64,000 nt of DNA, from NCBI GenBank assembly GCA_035582835.1, contig JAYKAV010002955.1:62001-126000 (forward strand), given 5' to 3'. The DNA comes from Phoebastria nigripes (Eukaryota > Chordata > Aves > Procellariiformes > Diomedeidae). The translations under genes and the position numbers were made by a program. The notes beneath the pieces are model-generated. The model was given only the letters and a program-made list of their open reading frames with translations, was not told where the DNA came from and searched no databases. Of the stretch, positions 51,809 through 63,686 are shown piece after piece; the first letter of the stretch is position 1; every line of letters starts with the position of its first letter.

Positions 51809-54800
51809 CCCCCCAACTTAAGGAGATCCTAGTAAGATTAAGTCTTTCCCAGGATAGAGACTGACTAACATCTTTTGTTACGTGTGTTTATCTTGGATGG
51901 CTCAGCTTTCTCACTCTTCTACCTAATCAGGCTCCATAGAGGATGGCGTGCTAAGGGAAAGATGGCCATAATCTTGTAGGACTTCATCCAACTTGGAGCT
52001 CCAAGGGCTATTATTGTTACCTCAAGGCTTGGAGGATCTTAGTGTTTGAACTTGCATGCCTGGCTCAGCTGCTACCTGTAGAGACTTGGTGACAGCAGAG
52101 GTGTGTATCTTTGGGGTACGCTTGCAGGTTATATAGAAAGCAGGGCATGTACTCGCAATGGCAGGCAGAACTTGATTGTGCCAAGATCTATGCCATGACG
52201 CAGCTGAAGAAATGCAAATTCAGCAGGATCCATGTTGCCCTAGCAAGGATGGTCAAATGGTTCCTATTACTGAAAATCCAATTGGTTTGAAGTACCAAGG
52301 AATTTGAGGGGGATTCAGCCTGATAAGCATAAAGGGTGTGATAAGGAGAGACTGAAAGTTAGCTGCCTTTAACCAGCTTTGGAAAGAGAGCATGGTGGAA
52401 AAAGTATGTAAAATAAACAGCTTGCCATCTCTGTGGGTACATTAAATACCACAGCAGAGGATCTTGAAACAAAAACCCCCAAAATGTGAAAGGGCCATGG
52501 GAGTTTTCTATAGTGTAAGGAACTTCCTTCTAGGAGGTATTGAGGGCCAAAAGCTTGTAAGGCTTGAAAATATATATTGATGAAGTTTTAAAATGACAAC
52601 AGCGTAGTGAAGCTAGAGTGGCTTTTAAGAATCTTCTGCCTCCTAGCAGCCAGTATTAATTAGCAAAGATGAGGGAAGCAATTCCTGATAGAGTATAAAT
52701 AGCTCAACTAGAGTGAACCAGGACTTTGGTCATTTTGAGTTAAGGTGCTGAGGCTGCAGGGCTGATTTCAGATCACTTTGAACTGGTAAATTTGATTAGT
52801 CAGAGGAGTGTGAATTGGAAAATAGGAGCAAAACGGGTTCAAACCCTGCTTTGGAAGGGGACATCTAATTCCTAATTATAGGAGAATCTGCCTGGCTCAG
52901 TGTGGGAAATGCTCATGTCAACTGGCTTTCTTGTGTGGCGGCTTTTTTTTGGTGCTGTGGTTGGACAGGCACCTCAATAAGTAGCGTCGGCATCCCACAG
53001 TGTCCCCGCACAAGCGTTTGTGTCCAGGTCATGGCAAACCATACTGGGGAACTGATCCAGCTAGAAAACAACCTTTACCAGAAACAATAGGAAGTGTTTT
53101 GTTTTATCCAAGTATAAGAATTCCTTGATCTAGTTCTCTGTGTAGTAGCAAAAACCCTTGTGCTGGCATACTGCTGTGGGCAACAAATAGCCAGAGAAGA
53201 AAATGTGTTGGCAGTTGTGATGGCAGCTAAGGTATATCAAACTGCAACCTAGAATGGCAGTCATTGGTAGGAGTGTCATGATGGTAACACTTTTTCCACT
53301 TAAACGTTCATTATGCTGTCATTAGCAAGAAGGACTGCCCAGTAGGAACAGATTTGTAGTGTAAAATAGTACTGGTGTCTGCAGCATATGCCTAGCCTGG
53401 TGGCTTGCTTTGGGCCAGTGTTAGTCTAGCGCAGTGTGCTGAACACCTAATGGTGGCCGCAGTGCACCTTCTGGCTTTGTTTCAGAGTGAATTACTTCTG
53501 GGCAAGACTGGTCCATGATGTGAGATAAAGCATGTTAAAGGAGGATGAGGAGGGAATTTGCTTCCAAAGCATGCTTCTGATCTGAACTAAAACTCGTACT
53601 CTTAGGGTTTGTGCTTGGTATTGAGAAATGGAATTTGCTGATGGAAGGGAGCAGTAGAAACTGGGAGCTGATATATGAAGGCTTGTCTGGCTAACATCGC
53701 TTCTTCACCCCTGTCCCATGTAGCCATTAAATACATACTTAAAAAAAAAAATCTTTCTCAGTGGAGTGTGTCTCACTTAAAGTATTGTTGGTAACTGTGA
53801 GTTGCTAAAATGAGAAACTTTTTTGGAATTTCCATTTTGCTTGTGTTTCAGAATTGATTGGGTTGCATGCTGTCAGAAAGGGCCTGAATGGTTGCAACTC
53901 TTAAGTATCACTTTCATTATCTGGTAGGATTTAAGAATGTGGATAACGGTACAATTCAGCTTGATTCTAAAAATGTCATGCTTCTGTGATTTCATTTGCC
54001 TCCCCTTTATCCTTTCATGCAACTGAATGTATTGCTTCATTAACTAAAGACTAATATCCTTCTGTCTATTCTCTCCTTATTCCAGCTTGTATTATGCTGA
54101 CTTAAAATTTCAGTGAAACACTTGAAGATTAAAAGAACTAAGCAAAATATAACTACATTGAGTTAACTGATTACAGATCAAAACCTTGTTCCTCCCCTGT
54201 CTTTGGTAGTTTTATTGGATTTGCTTTTTTCCTTGAGGGAAAAAAACCACAAATTCTTATATCGCTCTTCCAAACAGAAAAGTAATTAAACACCTGCTGA
54301 ACTTTTCAGCTGGTTCTTAATAGTAGCCTCTTAGTTGTGGAAATCTTAATCCTTAAAATGAATCTGAAAGTCTTTGTGCCAGTTACTAAGCTCCTCAGCT
54401 TCAGTATATTTTCAGTCTGTATATGGACACTTTCTGACCCCCAGTCAGCCTTTCTTTTGACTCCTATTCTGGATTTCTAGATTTAGTTTAAACTTCACCA
54501 GGTTTAAAAGGGACATCACAATATTTGATCATGCTACTCTAAATACTGCTCTGTTCACACACTTGCCCTTAAACTTGCATAGCATTTCATGAATGGCACT
54601 GTGGCAGATGCTTACACTGAAAAGGGTATATGCAACTTCTACCAGTGAGTCTATGAACTTGAGTGTTCTTGATATTTGACTTGGTGAAATTTCAGAACAA
54701 GATGTGATAAATACTTCAAGTTATTGGGTGCTTTCCTGAAAGATAGGACACGTTCAGTAAAAACAGACCAGTGGAATCCCCAGATGTCTGGGTAGCATTA

Positions 54801-56113
54801 TTTATGGTTGAGGGGCACTTGTAAGCATCATATCTTACAGCAAATAAAAGTAGATATGAGAATGAGGTCAAAAGATGGGCAGAAATTATGGTGGTGGGAC
54901 AGCCCTCAGGCTAAGGAAGGCTATTATGTAGCAGACTTCTGTGAAGGTGAAATAGTGTATGGTTAGCATATGAAAATCATATTTGAGGATGTACTCAAAG
55001 GCATCAGGTTTAAAAGATAATCTAAATTACCATTAATACTATTAATATCTTAGTTTTAAATGGGTTTAACTTGGGTCATGGACTCAAGTGGCTCTTTTTC
55101 TTGCTACTACCAGTTATTTAAACAGCTGATAAGTAGCAGTGTGGAAAAGAGGCAATATTTATGGAAACATTCATTTAAAATTATTTTCTGCTATTCTTTT
55201 TTTACTGTAGACTTTAAAACCTAGCAAATAGAAGTAAACTTCTGGTCCTAGCAGCATCAGTGTTCCTTCCCCAAGGCTGCTGTTGCTTTGTTTAAATTTG
55301 GAAATACTTGTGTGTGGATCTCTTCCCTTTTTTTATTCCATAAGCAGTCACTGAATACACTTGACCAACTCAAATCAAAAGCAAGAATGGTTAGTGTATG
55401 TCACTAATGGATCATCAGCATGAGTTGAAGGATGTTCTGCTCACAGAATAAAGATATCTAAGCTTTTGTCAGTGATGCTTTTAGGTGTATGGTAATCTGT
55501 CCTGCTTACAAGTTTAAGATCTGGTGTTTGACAGGTAGCAATTACATAACCTTTAAAAAAGAAAAAACACAGAATATATTAAAAGTAGCTGAGGGTTTGG
55601 AAAGTGGATATAGCATTTGAGCTACCCGCTGTTCCACTCTGCTTTTCAGAAGGGTTTAGCGATGCAACAATACGGTAGAATGTCTTAGTGGCAAATAGTG
55701 TTAGACATACAGAACAGTATGGTAAGTATCTGCATGTTTTATATGCTGTTGTAGAACACCTGGCTAAGACTTCAGTAGTAGTTTAAATGAGGGAAAGCTT
55801 AAGTCTTTCCTTCTGCCTTGGATAAAAATCCTAACTAGAATCAGTTTAGTGGTAGGAAACAGCCAAATAATATCCTGATCTTTACTATGTATGAGTCTCA
55901 TCTCCCCACTGAAGTTGTAATCAATGAAATCTCAATAGGAGTATTCTTTCATGAATAGACATGTAATCTGAAATGCCAGGCAATAGCATTGGTCACAGAG
56001 TGGTATACTTGCACAAATGAATGGTCCAAACAGGAGTCCTGTTATTATAACACTAATTATGATGTACACAAGAATTTTTCTGACTTTTTCCTTTTTCTGC
56101 CCCAATTTTACAG

Positions 56114-56282
56114 AAAATCAGACATGATACACTGACAGCATTTGGAAATAAACTTTGGCAATAAGATGGAAGCATAAATCTCAAGACTTTAAACCAAAAC
56201 AGAAATGGCTCATGAGTATTGAAACAAGAGACCGAAGAGCCTCCAACACTTCTGTGTGAGCAGTGGAAAAGGAACAACTACG
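56114..56282 (+). other. FAM53A: FAM53A exon 2, 5' untranslated part with four short uORFs
   Basis: The exon begins after a long pyrimidine tract and the acceptor CCCCAATTTTACAG (AG at 56,112-56,113). The 169-base leader contains four AUG-initiated reading frames that terminate before the main start: 56,124-56,135, 56,166-56,177, 56,205-56,222 and 56,212-56,259. The third has a purine at -3 and G at +4, a favourable context. Two of them (56,166 and 56,205) are in frame with the main ATG but are closed by TAA and TGA. The leader is AT-rich, unlike exon 1. The acceptor position is inferred from sequence alone, and no transcript data were available. Confidence 0.8.
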
Positions 56283-56360
56283 ATGGTAACACTAATAACA
56301 GAAAAGCTGCAGAACCAGAGCTTGGATGATCTGACGTGTAAAACGTACAATATTAATCTG
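56283..56360 (+). CDS. FAM53A: FAM53A first coding exon (residues 1-26)
   Basis: Twenty-six codons start at an ATG with a strong initiation context (A at -3, G at +4) and begin MVTLITEKLQNQSLDDL, then TCKTYNINL. The opening block MVTLITEKLQ.QSLDDLTCK is the signature of FAM53A; FAM53C begins with a related MITLITEQLQ form, and FAM53B is more divergent. The exon ends with CTG followed by the donor GTAAGG at 56,361, leaving phase 0. The start is secured by an in-frame TGA at 56,220-56,222 upstream in the same exon, and by a second in-frame stop (TAA) at 56,190. The segment is too short to stand out as an open reading frame by length. It is recognised from the match, the splice donor and the compatible next exon. 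No frameshift or premature stop is present. Confidence 0.92.
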
Positions 56361-59300
56361 GTAAGGATCTACCAAAATAACATGTAAAAAATGTGAAATG
56401 CAAAGTAGATTAAAAGTTACTCAAAACTACATAACAAATTCAAGAATGTAGATCAGCCAGAATTCAGCTATTTAAGTTGGGACTGGTTTGCAAGGTGGAT
56501 GAGAGTTGTAAGGGGGAAAAATGAAACTTCAGTGCATGGTCCTTCTTAAAGTGATGCTTTCTTATTTTAATGATCTCTTTAACCTTACAGCTTCATTTTA
56601 AATTAGTGAAAAGCCTGTGCTCTTAACAAAATAGTGTTCTAATGACTGAAAAGAATTGTCAAAACTTCTCAGGATTCCTTTTTTCCTAACAAAAAACACA
56701 AGTACTGGTATGTGGTGAAGTTTTCTTCACTTCATATAGCCAAGTGCTTGATATCTGACAACAGTATTTACTTACAAAAATCAGTGACCNCTATGTAGGT
56801 AACTATCAGCACTGGGCAGAAGGAGAACAGGTCATCAAGTCAATACAGTTGAACTGAAAGTCAGGTTACTGACTACCAGACTGTTGTTGATGCTAGTGGA
56901 TCCTTGCTTCATCATTGGTGGAGTCACCATCCCTGGAAGTATTTAAAAGACGTGTAGATGAGGCACTTAGGGACATGGTTTAGTGGGGCTTGGTGGTGTT
57001 GGGTTGACGGTTGGACTTGATGATCTTAGAGGTCTTTTCCAACCTTAATGATTCTATGATTGTGTCAGATGCCTGATGCTCTGAGAAGTTTTGTAATATT
57101 TACTGGGTTATTTTCTGCTGGTTTAGTCTGTGGGTCCATGGTGTGATTCAAGCATGCTATTTAGACACTAAGGAATCTATTCTTTTCACATCTCACTTGT
57201 GAAAAGGGATATTATCTACTCCAGAGTGAGTAATGCAAAATAGTCTCCTGTCAATTTTAGATGCTACCTGAGACCATATTCTTCATGTAATGCACTAGCC
57301 GTGTTTCACTGATTTTGATTGCAATGGCACCCTTCTGTAGGTCAAACTTTAGGCTACCAATGGGACACCAAAAAAAAAATTAATTTGACTAAATGTCGAA
57401 GTATTGTTCAACTGTAGTTCTGTTATTTTTAAGTAAATAATGCAAGCATTGAACCTGAAGCACATTCAGTTACTTTAACAGTAAGATTCTGCCTCTGTTG
57501 TAACTTGTACTTAAGAAGCTGAACTGCTTCCTTATTTATTTCACAAGCCCAAACCAGGTGAAGCATATCCTGAATGCAGTGGAGTTTGTGCATAAGCACC
57601 TGCGATTCTCGTGTGAAGTGCTTGACCCTTTGTCCAATACTTTGTCCAGTAAGGATGTCTAATAGTAGACATTAATCAAATGGTTTTATTTTTAAAACTG
57701 TAACAGGTCCATTTAGAATTCTTCCAATAACTTAATTGTTTTTACTATCTTCACCTTAAACATGNGCTATTCTTGAAAGGCAGATATAAAGTCTTGGAAT
57801 GATGTTAACTCTCTTAGAATAGAAGTGCTTACTCAGCTTGCATTTATTTCAGCTAGCTTGATGAAGCACTTGAGATACGCAGTTTGTAGGAGAATCTGGT
57901 GTATTCTTGAACTGGCGAATGCATCACTTGTAACTAAACTCTGGGCCTCGGTGTGAGCCAATGATGACCTGTAACCAGTAGCAGTGCTTGCCTCTAAACT
58001 TGTAGTGGCATCTTGTAATTTCTAGTTTGAGGCACTAAAGTTTGCATAAATTAGGAAACTGAGCTGTCCTTTTACTGATAGTCACTGTAGGTTTTGGACC
58101 AGAGACTTGTAAGAGCAGAGAAGGATGTATTACTGCTTTTACACTGTGTGGAGTCTATATAGGAGTGTGTTGGCATGCTGTAATGTGTTGTTGGTTGGTT
58201 TTTATTCCTGTCCTTACCTGTACTTACAATAAAGCATGAAAAAGAATGAGTGGAGTGGAAAATGGCAGATGGTGTCTCATCAGTGGTTTTGTCCTCACCC
58301 TTTTCCTGCTCATCTCCTCCTTCAATCTATCAAGTAATTGGTTTTGTAAATGCTTTAGTTCTTGCAGAAAATGGGTTCTGAGGCCAGGAACAGGTTCTGT
58401 TTGTACACAATGGCAGCTTGAAAAAGTGTGGAAATCAAAGTGAGGTGTGGAAATGGAGAAGCAAGTGTGAATAGAAGTGTGCAACTAGGTTGCTCCCTAC
58501 TAAAAAGGATTCATGGGAGCAAATGATGGCTTCTTGACTAAAACGTGAATCTAAGATAATAAAAAGTACACTTTTTCCACTAGTAAAGACAGCTGCTAAA
58601 TTTTAGTAAGGGAAAAAGACTGCTAGTGGGGGTCTTGAATCAGCTCTAGCACATTTAGACATTTTGACAAGAAGTTCGGGTTAATGCTGTAGTTTCTTCT
58701 AATAGCAACAACAATTTAGAGCAATTCTGAAATGGTCTTGCCTGTACCTTTCATTACTTGTGCTGGCACAAAGTTCTGTGGGACCGTGTGGTGAATTATC
58801 TTGTGAGCTGATTGAGGATTAAGACTAACCTTTCTTGCCCGAGTTAATGTTAACCCTTATCAGTTTCATGATACCTTTCACAGTGCATCTGCACAAGAGC
58901 TTGTCTTGGCACAAGTAGGTAAAATAGCTGGGAAAAAGCTATTCTGTAATACAGCTCATAAATGAGGGTTATAAAAGAAAGAATAGTTCTTTCAAAGCTG
59001 TTTACCTTCCAGCTAGCCAAGCTGGGCATAAAGACAACATGTATAGGACATAGTAAGCTTTTTCATTTGTGTAAGCTGTATGATGACCAAGTACCTTTCT
59101 CTACCTGTTGCCCAAGTATGTTGTAAAATACTGGCTGTAGCTTCTTTTACTGCTCTTAAACGATGTGCTAATTTTCTAAGCTGGTATAATTCATTTGGCC
59201 AGTGCATACTCAGTTATGTTGTACAGTCTTGTGCTGCACCTGCCTTCAGAAAAAAACCCAAATGATTGGGTTTCCTGCTGTAGAAGCAGGAAGGTTGTCC

Positions 59301-62300
59301 CAAGCTTTTATCTCAAGTGGGCACTGTAGGTCACAAGGTAAAATAGTATCCCTGGTTGGTTGACTCTACCTCACAACAGTGAGATATTCTGTGAGTGTAT
59401 TATGGCTTTCATGAGTTGACAGCGTCATTAAATCAAATAGTTGCTCTCTATTTCCTTGAACATAGATCTCTTGAATCTTAAGTTAAGAGTCTTGAGGGTT
59501 TTTCTGTATGTTCTGGCTAAGCTTGTACTTTTTGGTATTTGTGTAGCAGCTAGTATTGGTTGGTGAAGTAACAGTGTGTGAGATGCAAGATTAAGGTGTG
59601 ATGTATTAAGAAGGAAATGTGAGCATCTCCAGACAAGCATTTGTGGAAGGAAGAAGCTCTACTATAAACCCCTTCTGTGCATGTGGGTTTTCATTATTTT
59701 TAATTTTTATGAAGCTGACTTGTGTTGAAAGACTTGGAATTGGGCTGACTTCCTTGGATGGAAAGCCACTAGCCAAAAGACCTGACGGCTGAGTCTAAGA
59801 TGTGACTTGACTTAATCACTTCTTCACATTCTGAGAAAAGGTCAAATGCTTCTTCTCACTACTTCCTATCTAGTCATATTTGGAGGATGTTTGGTAGAGA
59901 GATGAAGGTCTGGCGTGGCCTATTCAAACAATGAAAGTCACATCTGTGTGGTGGTAGTTAAATTAGTACTTGAATAATAAACGCTGGCTTTCCTGTGGTT
60001 TGGGAAGAATGCTGATAAATTGGAAGAATTCAAATATACTTGGAAACTGGAGAAAGTGCCTTGAAATTAAATAAATTTAATTTTAAAATTATGAAGATCA
60101 AGAAGTCATTCAGAGAATAATGAGGAGGATAGCACAGGCTGTGAAGTTCTTAATGTAGTAGATTAGAGTCTATGTAGAAGAAGAATTTTTGTTACAGTTG
60201 GGTTTTTGCTAGCAAAGAATACTTTTAAAATTAGTGATGTAAATTATAATTCATTGTCAGTCTCACTTCCATGCCTCTTCCATTTACTCAGTTCAAGACT
60301 AGGTGTCTTTTTAAGTTAATATTTTAATGAAGGAACAGCTGCTAAGACTCAATAAACCAATTTAAACTTGCAGTGCTGTCCTAAATGGCATACCACACAA
60401 TTTCTTTCCTTTTGAGCATAGTATCTCCAAATGCACAAAAGAGGTTCTACTTTTGAACAAGCATTTTGAAATAGACCCACTTTCTTGCATGAAGCAAACA
60501 ATTCCAACCTTAGGTGAGACTTCTAGTTTCATTGTTTTGTGTGTCTCGATATCTTAAAATGTGCTTTTTTTTTTTCCTGTAAAGTTCTCAAGAGACATCA
60601 GATCTTGATGGTTTTTTAACATCTATTCAAAAAGCAGTAGTTGGAAGATGGACATGCATGACCTCTTGAGTTTCCTCTTCAGGAAAGTAACCTTGTTGAA
60701 TAATTTGGCCTTATTCTAAGGAAGATTTCCTTCACACAGAGGATAGCAGACTTCCCTGTCAAGGCTCTTAGCAACTGCAGTCTCTTCTTGAGTATAATCA
60801 TTAAAAAAAAGAGCTCTTCATTCAGGAAGCTTCAGGTAGATCATAGCACAAAGGGAGTGAATGGGGGAGGGTAGAGCGTAGCCAACCCAGGAGAGCTGAT
60901 AAACTGGTTCAGTGCCCTGTTACAGTAATATCTAGTGGGACTTCTGCCATGTGCTGTATAGATAAAAAGATCCTCCCTCCTATAAACAATTTACAGCCTG
61001 ATAGAGTCTACTCAAGTTTGGACTTTCAAACATCATTAAAATACACTATCAGATAGTGTTTCCAAGTATTTTTTTTCAGTTACAGAAAGCCAAGTGTATA
61101 TCATAAAGGAGGTTCTTTACTTCTTCTCCCTTTAGTCATCCCTTATTTCAGTGCCTTGAGCTTTTACTGGAAATGGTACAGCTTACTGTCCCTTTTCTGC
61201 ATATGATGTCACATGTGACATTCTTAGTGAGGGTTTTTGGTCTCGCTCTCCAAAGAATTAGCATTTTTTTGTAACTTAACAGGATTCTATATAAACTATC
61301 ACTTTAAGAGAACAAGTTGTAGTTGTAATATTTCTACTTTCTCATAGAACTGAGCTCTGACTTCACTAGAAGCTGACCAGAAATAGCTATAAGGATGGGA
61401 TTGCTGTCTGTATTAGGGAACATTGCAGTCATTCTCTGTAGTACAGATAGTCTGTGTGTATGTGATCCCACTTTTTCCATGCCCCCCTTAAAAATACTTC
61501 CAGTGCTTTGCAGCTGTCAAAGGTGTAGTAGTTTAGTCTCTACCTGATGGACAAGGCTTTTTAAGGTGGTTAAAGTGCAGGTAGTTAAATAACTCAAGCA
61601 TTTGTGAAGATGACCTTGTTAAAGATGCATTTGGCTAGAAACTATTTGTAAAAACTAAATATAAATCTAATAATTGCCATGTGGGATTGTCCTTGAGGTT
61701 CTGTTCCTTCTAAGCATGCAAGATCTGGGCCTGTATGAGTAGCCTTTTAAACATCCCTAATTATTATGTTATGATTAAGTCATTCTCATTGCCCTTTTCC
61801 ATGTGGTTCAAGATACATTAGCTTTAAGACATTTTGACATGGAATTCTGTTCCAAAAACGTATTTTCCTTAGCTATTATCTGATAGTTGAATAGGTTGGT
61901 ATTGCCTTTCATTTGGGGAAAACTGGAGAGGGAGGAATTTGCTGAAAAACCTTATCTTTAAGTCTCTTTAATTTGTTTGTTTCTTCTTCAGGGACAGCTG
62001 AAATGTAACTGTTATTGTTATCTTAATGTGCTCTTGTGTTCTTTATGACACCGTAGTAGCTGTTTAGAGTAAACAATTGATACTAGTTTTTCAAATATGT
62101 ATACTATATAACTGGCAACTACAGTTAAAAAGCAAACTAGTAAAAGTGACTGCTGCTCCTGCTGTCAAGTTGCAGACTTCATGTGGTTTGAATAGGGCTA
62201 ATTAACTGCAAATCTGATGGAAATCCAAACTTGGAGTTCTGCTGTTTACTTAAAGTAGCCTTCTTTAAAAGGAAGTTATAAATGCATCTACAGATGCAAA

Positions 62301-63631
62301 TGTAAAGGAAAAATCAAATGGCTTGTCTCATATGCAGACGTTGATAAAAAATAAGATTAAAAATCTGATTGCTGTCCTATCTTTCTATCTGTTCCATTAT
62401 TTCCTACTTCTAAAACAATAACACCAAGGGAATATTACTGTAGCTTAGCATTTGTATCTTATACGTGGGGCTCAAGGATATAAAGTTGACACTAGCACTC
62501 CGTGTGTTGCTATACAGCAAGAAAGAAAAGCTTTGTAGCCCAAGGATGTTTTGTTTAAAAATTGACTTTGTATCTGGAAAGGAAGTATATGTACAATGCT
62601 ATCTTCTTTGGCTATACACAAAAAAACAATGTTCACAAAGTGTGTTGCTCTCTCTTCAAACAATCTTCCTCTCCATCCTGAGGTGGTGATGGGGGAATAA
62701 ATAATGGCCCTTGGGCTCTGATGGAGCCTTAAGCCATTTATTTATAACTCCTTTATAGGAGGCTGGATAGCAAGCTCTATTCTTTGAGAAATCTAGACCC
62801 TTTAAGAATGCCTTTGTAGTAATATTTTCCTATGTAAAATTAGTTAAGAAAATGGAAAACATTCTGCATACAAACTTATCTTACTGTGCAGATGCTACTG
62901 ACAAAACTTAATCATAAATTCTGTAGCCTTTTACACACAAACTTTGTTTTAATCATGGCTTTTACATTGTTTCTGAGTAGTGAACCATCACCAATAAACT
63001 GTGATTTCAAAAACTGTCAGTCTGCAAAAGATGATTTTTGGATAGGAGAGATATTTTTAACGGCTTTTATACTTTTAATTAAGAAATAAGAAAACATTTT
63101 GCTACATTGATTCTTAAGAAAATGTAAAATACTAGTAAAGCCTGATTTGGGCAATGTTCATTCTGGGGACCCTTAAGAGTTTGAGTATTTAATTTAGATA
63201 AAGCTATTCCTGTCTCTTAGTTTAAGGTGAAGTGTTTTTTGCTTTTTACCCTTAAGATTGAAAATGGAAAGCCAATTGTCAGACTGTAATTTCCTCTCCA
63301 CTGAAATGAGAATTGGATCAAAGCTTTTTCATTAAGGGTGAATTATCGCTTTTAATCTTGCAGTTTATTCACATGGGGTAATGTTGCAACTCTTGAAACA
63401 GTTTGATACTTAGCAGTATATCAGAAACATTGCAAATCGTTAGATGCCAGAGGTTTTATTTAGAAAGATCAGCTGTTCAGGAATTTCTTCAAGATACCCA
63501 GCAAAACCCTGTCCTTTTAAAGATGTTGTTAAATGTACATATAGGGGAAACTGAAAACTGCATGCCGTTTCCTTGAGGTGTATGCTGACTCTTTCACACA
63601 ATTAAAACTTTTTTTTTCTGATTGATTTCAG
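56361..63631 (+). other. FAM53A: FAM53A intron 2
   Basis: The intron runs from donor GTAAGG to acceptor TTTCAG and separates codons in phase 0. It contains one sense-oriented CR1 3' end (56,917-57,061) and ambiguous bases at 56,790 and 57,765. Otherwise it is AT-rich sequence in which I see no gene or notable repeat. Confidence 0.85.
56917..57061 (+). mobile_element. CR1 LINE 3' end in FAM53A intron 2, sense
   Basis: GGTGGAGTCACCATCCCTGG, GACGTGTAGATGAGGCACTT, GACTTGATGATCTTAGAGGT and CTTTTCCAACCTTAATGATT are the typical CR1 3' terminal blocks, followed by a short ATTCTATGATTGTG tail. It is strongly 5' truncated and lies in the same orientation as the host gene. Confidence 0.96.
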
Positions 63632-63686
63632 TACTCATCTGAGAAGCTGAACAAAAGTGGCAGCTTGTTCCCTTTTGAAATCAACG
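63632..63686 (+). CDS. FAM53A: FAM53A second coding exon (residues 27-44 plus one base)
   Basis: This 55-base exon lies between a pyrimidine-rich acceptor (T-run, then GATTTCAG ending at 63,631) and a consensus donor GTAAGT at 63,687. Only one of the three frames is open. It reads YSSEKLNKSGSLFPFEIN and leaves one base (G), so the next junction is phase 1. Entry in phase 0 matches the phase 0 exit of the preceding coding exon. The LNKSG.LFP.E.N pattern is the conserved stretch that follows the N-terminal block in FAM53A. The following exon lies beyond the window. Recognition is from memory of the family and is supported by the phase and splice agreement. Confidence 0.9.

Larger units (their letters stand above)
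34230..56113 (+). other. FAM53A: FAM53A intron 1 (about 22 kb)
   Basis: Beyond the CpG island the sequence becomes AT-rich, and the + strand is visibly richer in T and G than in A and C, as expected for a transcribed intron read on its sense strand. I see no coding exon of a known gene here. Contents: one exon-like 295-base segment at 44,613-44,907, a possible ancient LINE remnant near 42,225-42,330, short repeats (38,908-38,934 C-rich; 46,301-46,345 tandem), a 70-base assembly gap at 51,739-51,808 and ambiguous bases at 41,254, 41,896, 42,100, 42,616, 43,653 and 44,862. An additional untranslated exon could be hidden here. Confidence 0.7.

Noticed and set aside
52834..52846. GGTTCAAACCC, a good match to a tRNA B box
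   Set aside because: No A box at the right distance, no 5-bp T stem with correct pairing and no acceptor stem partner, so not a tRNA gene.
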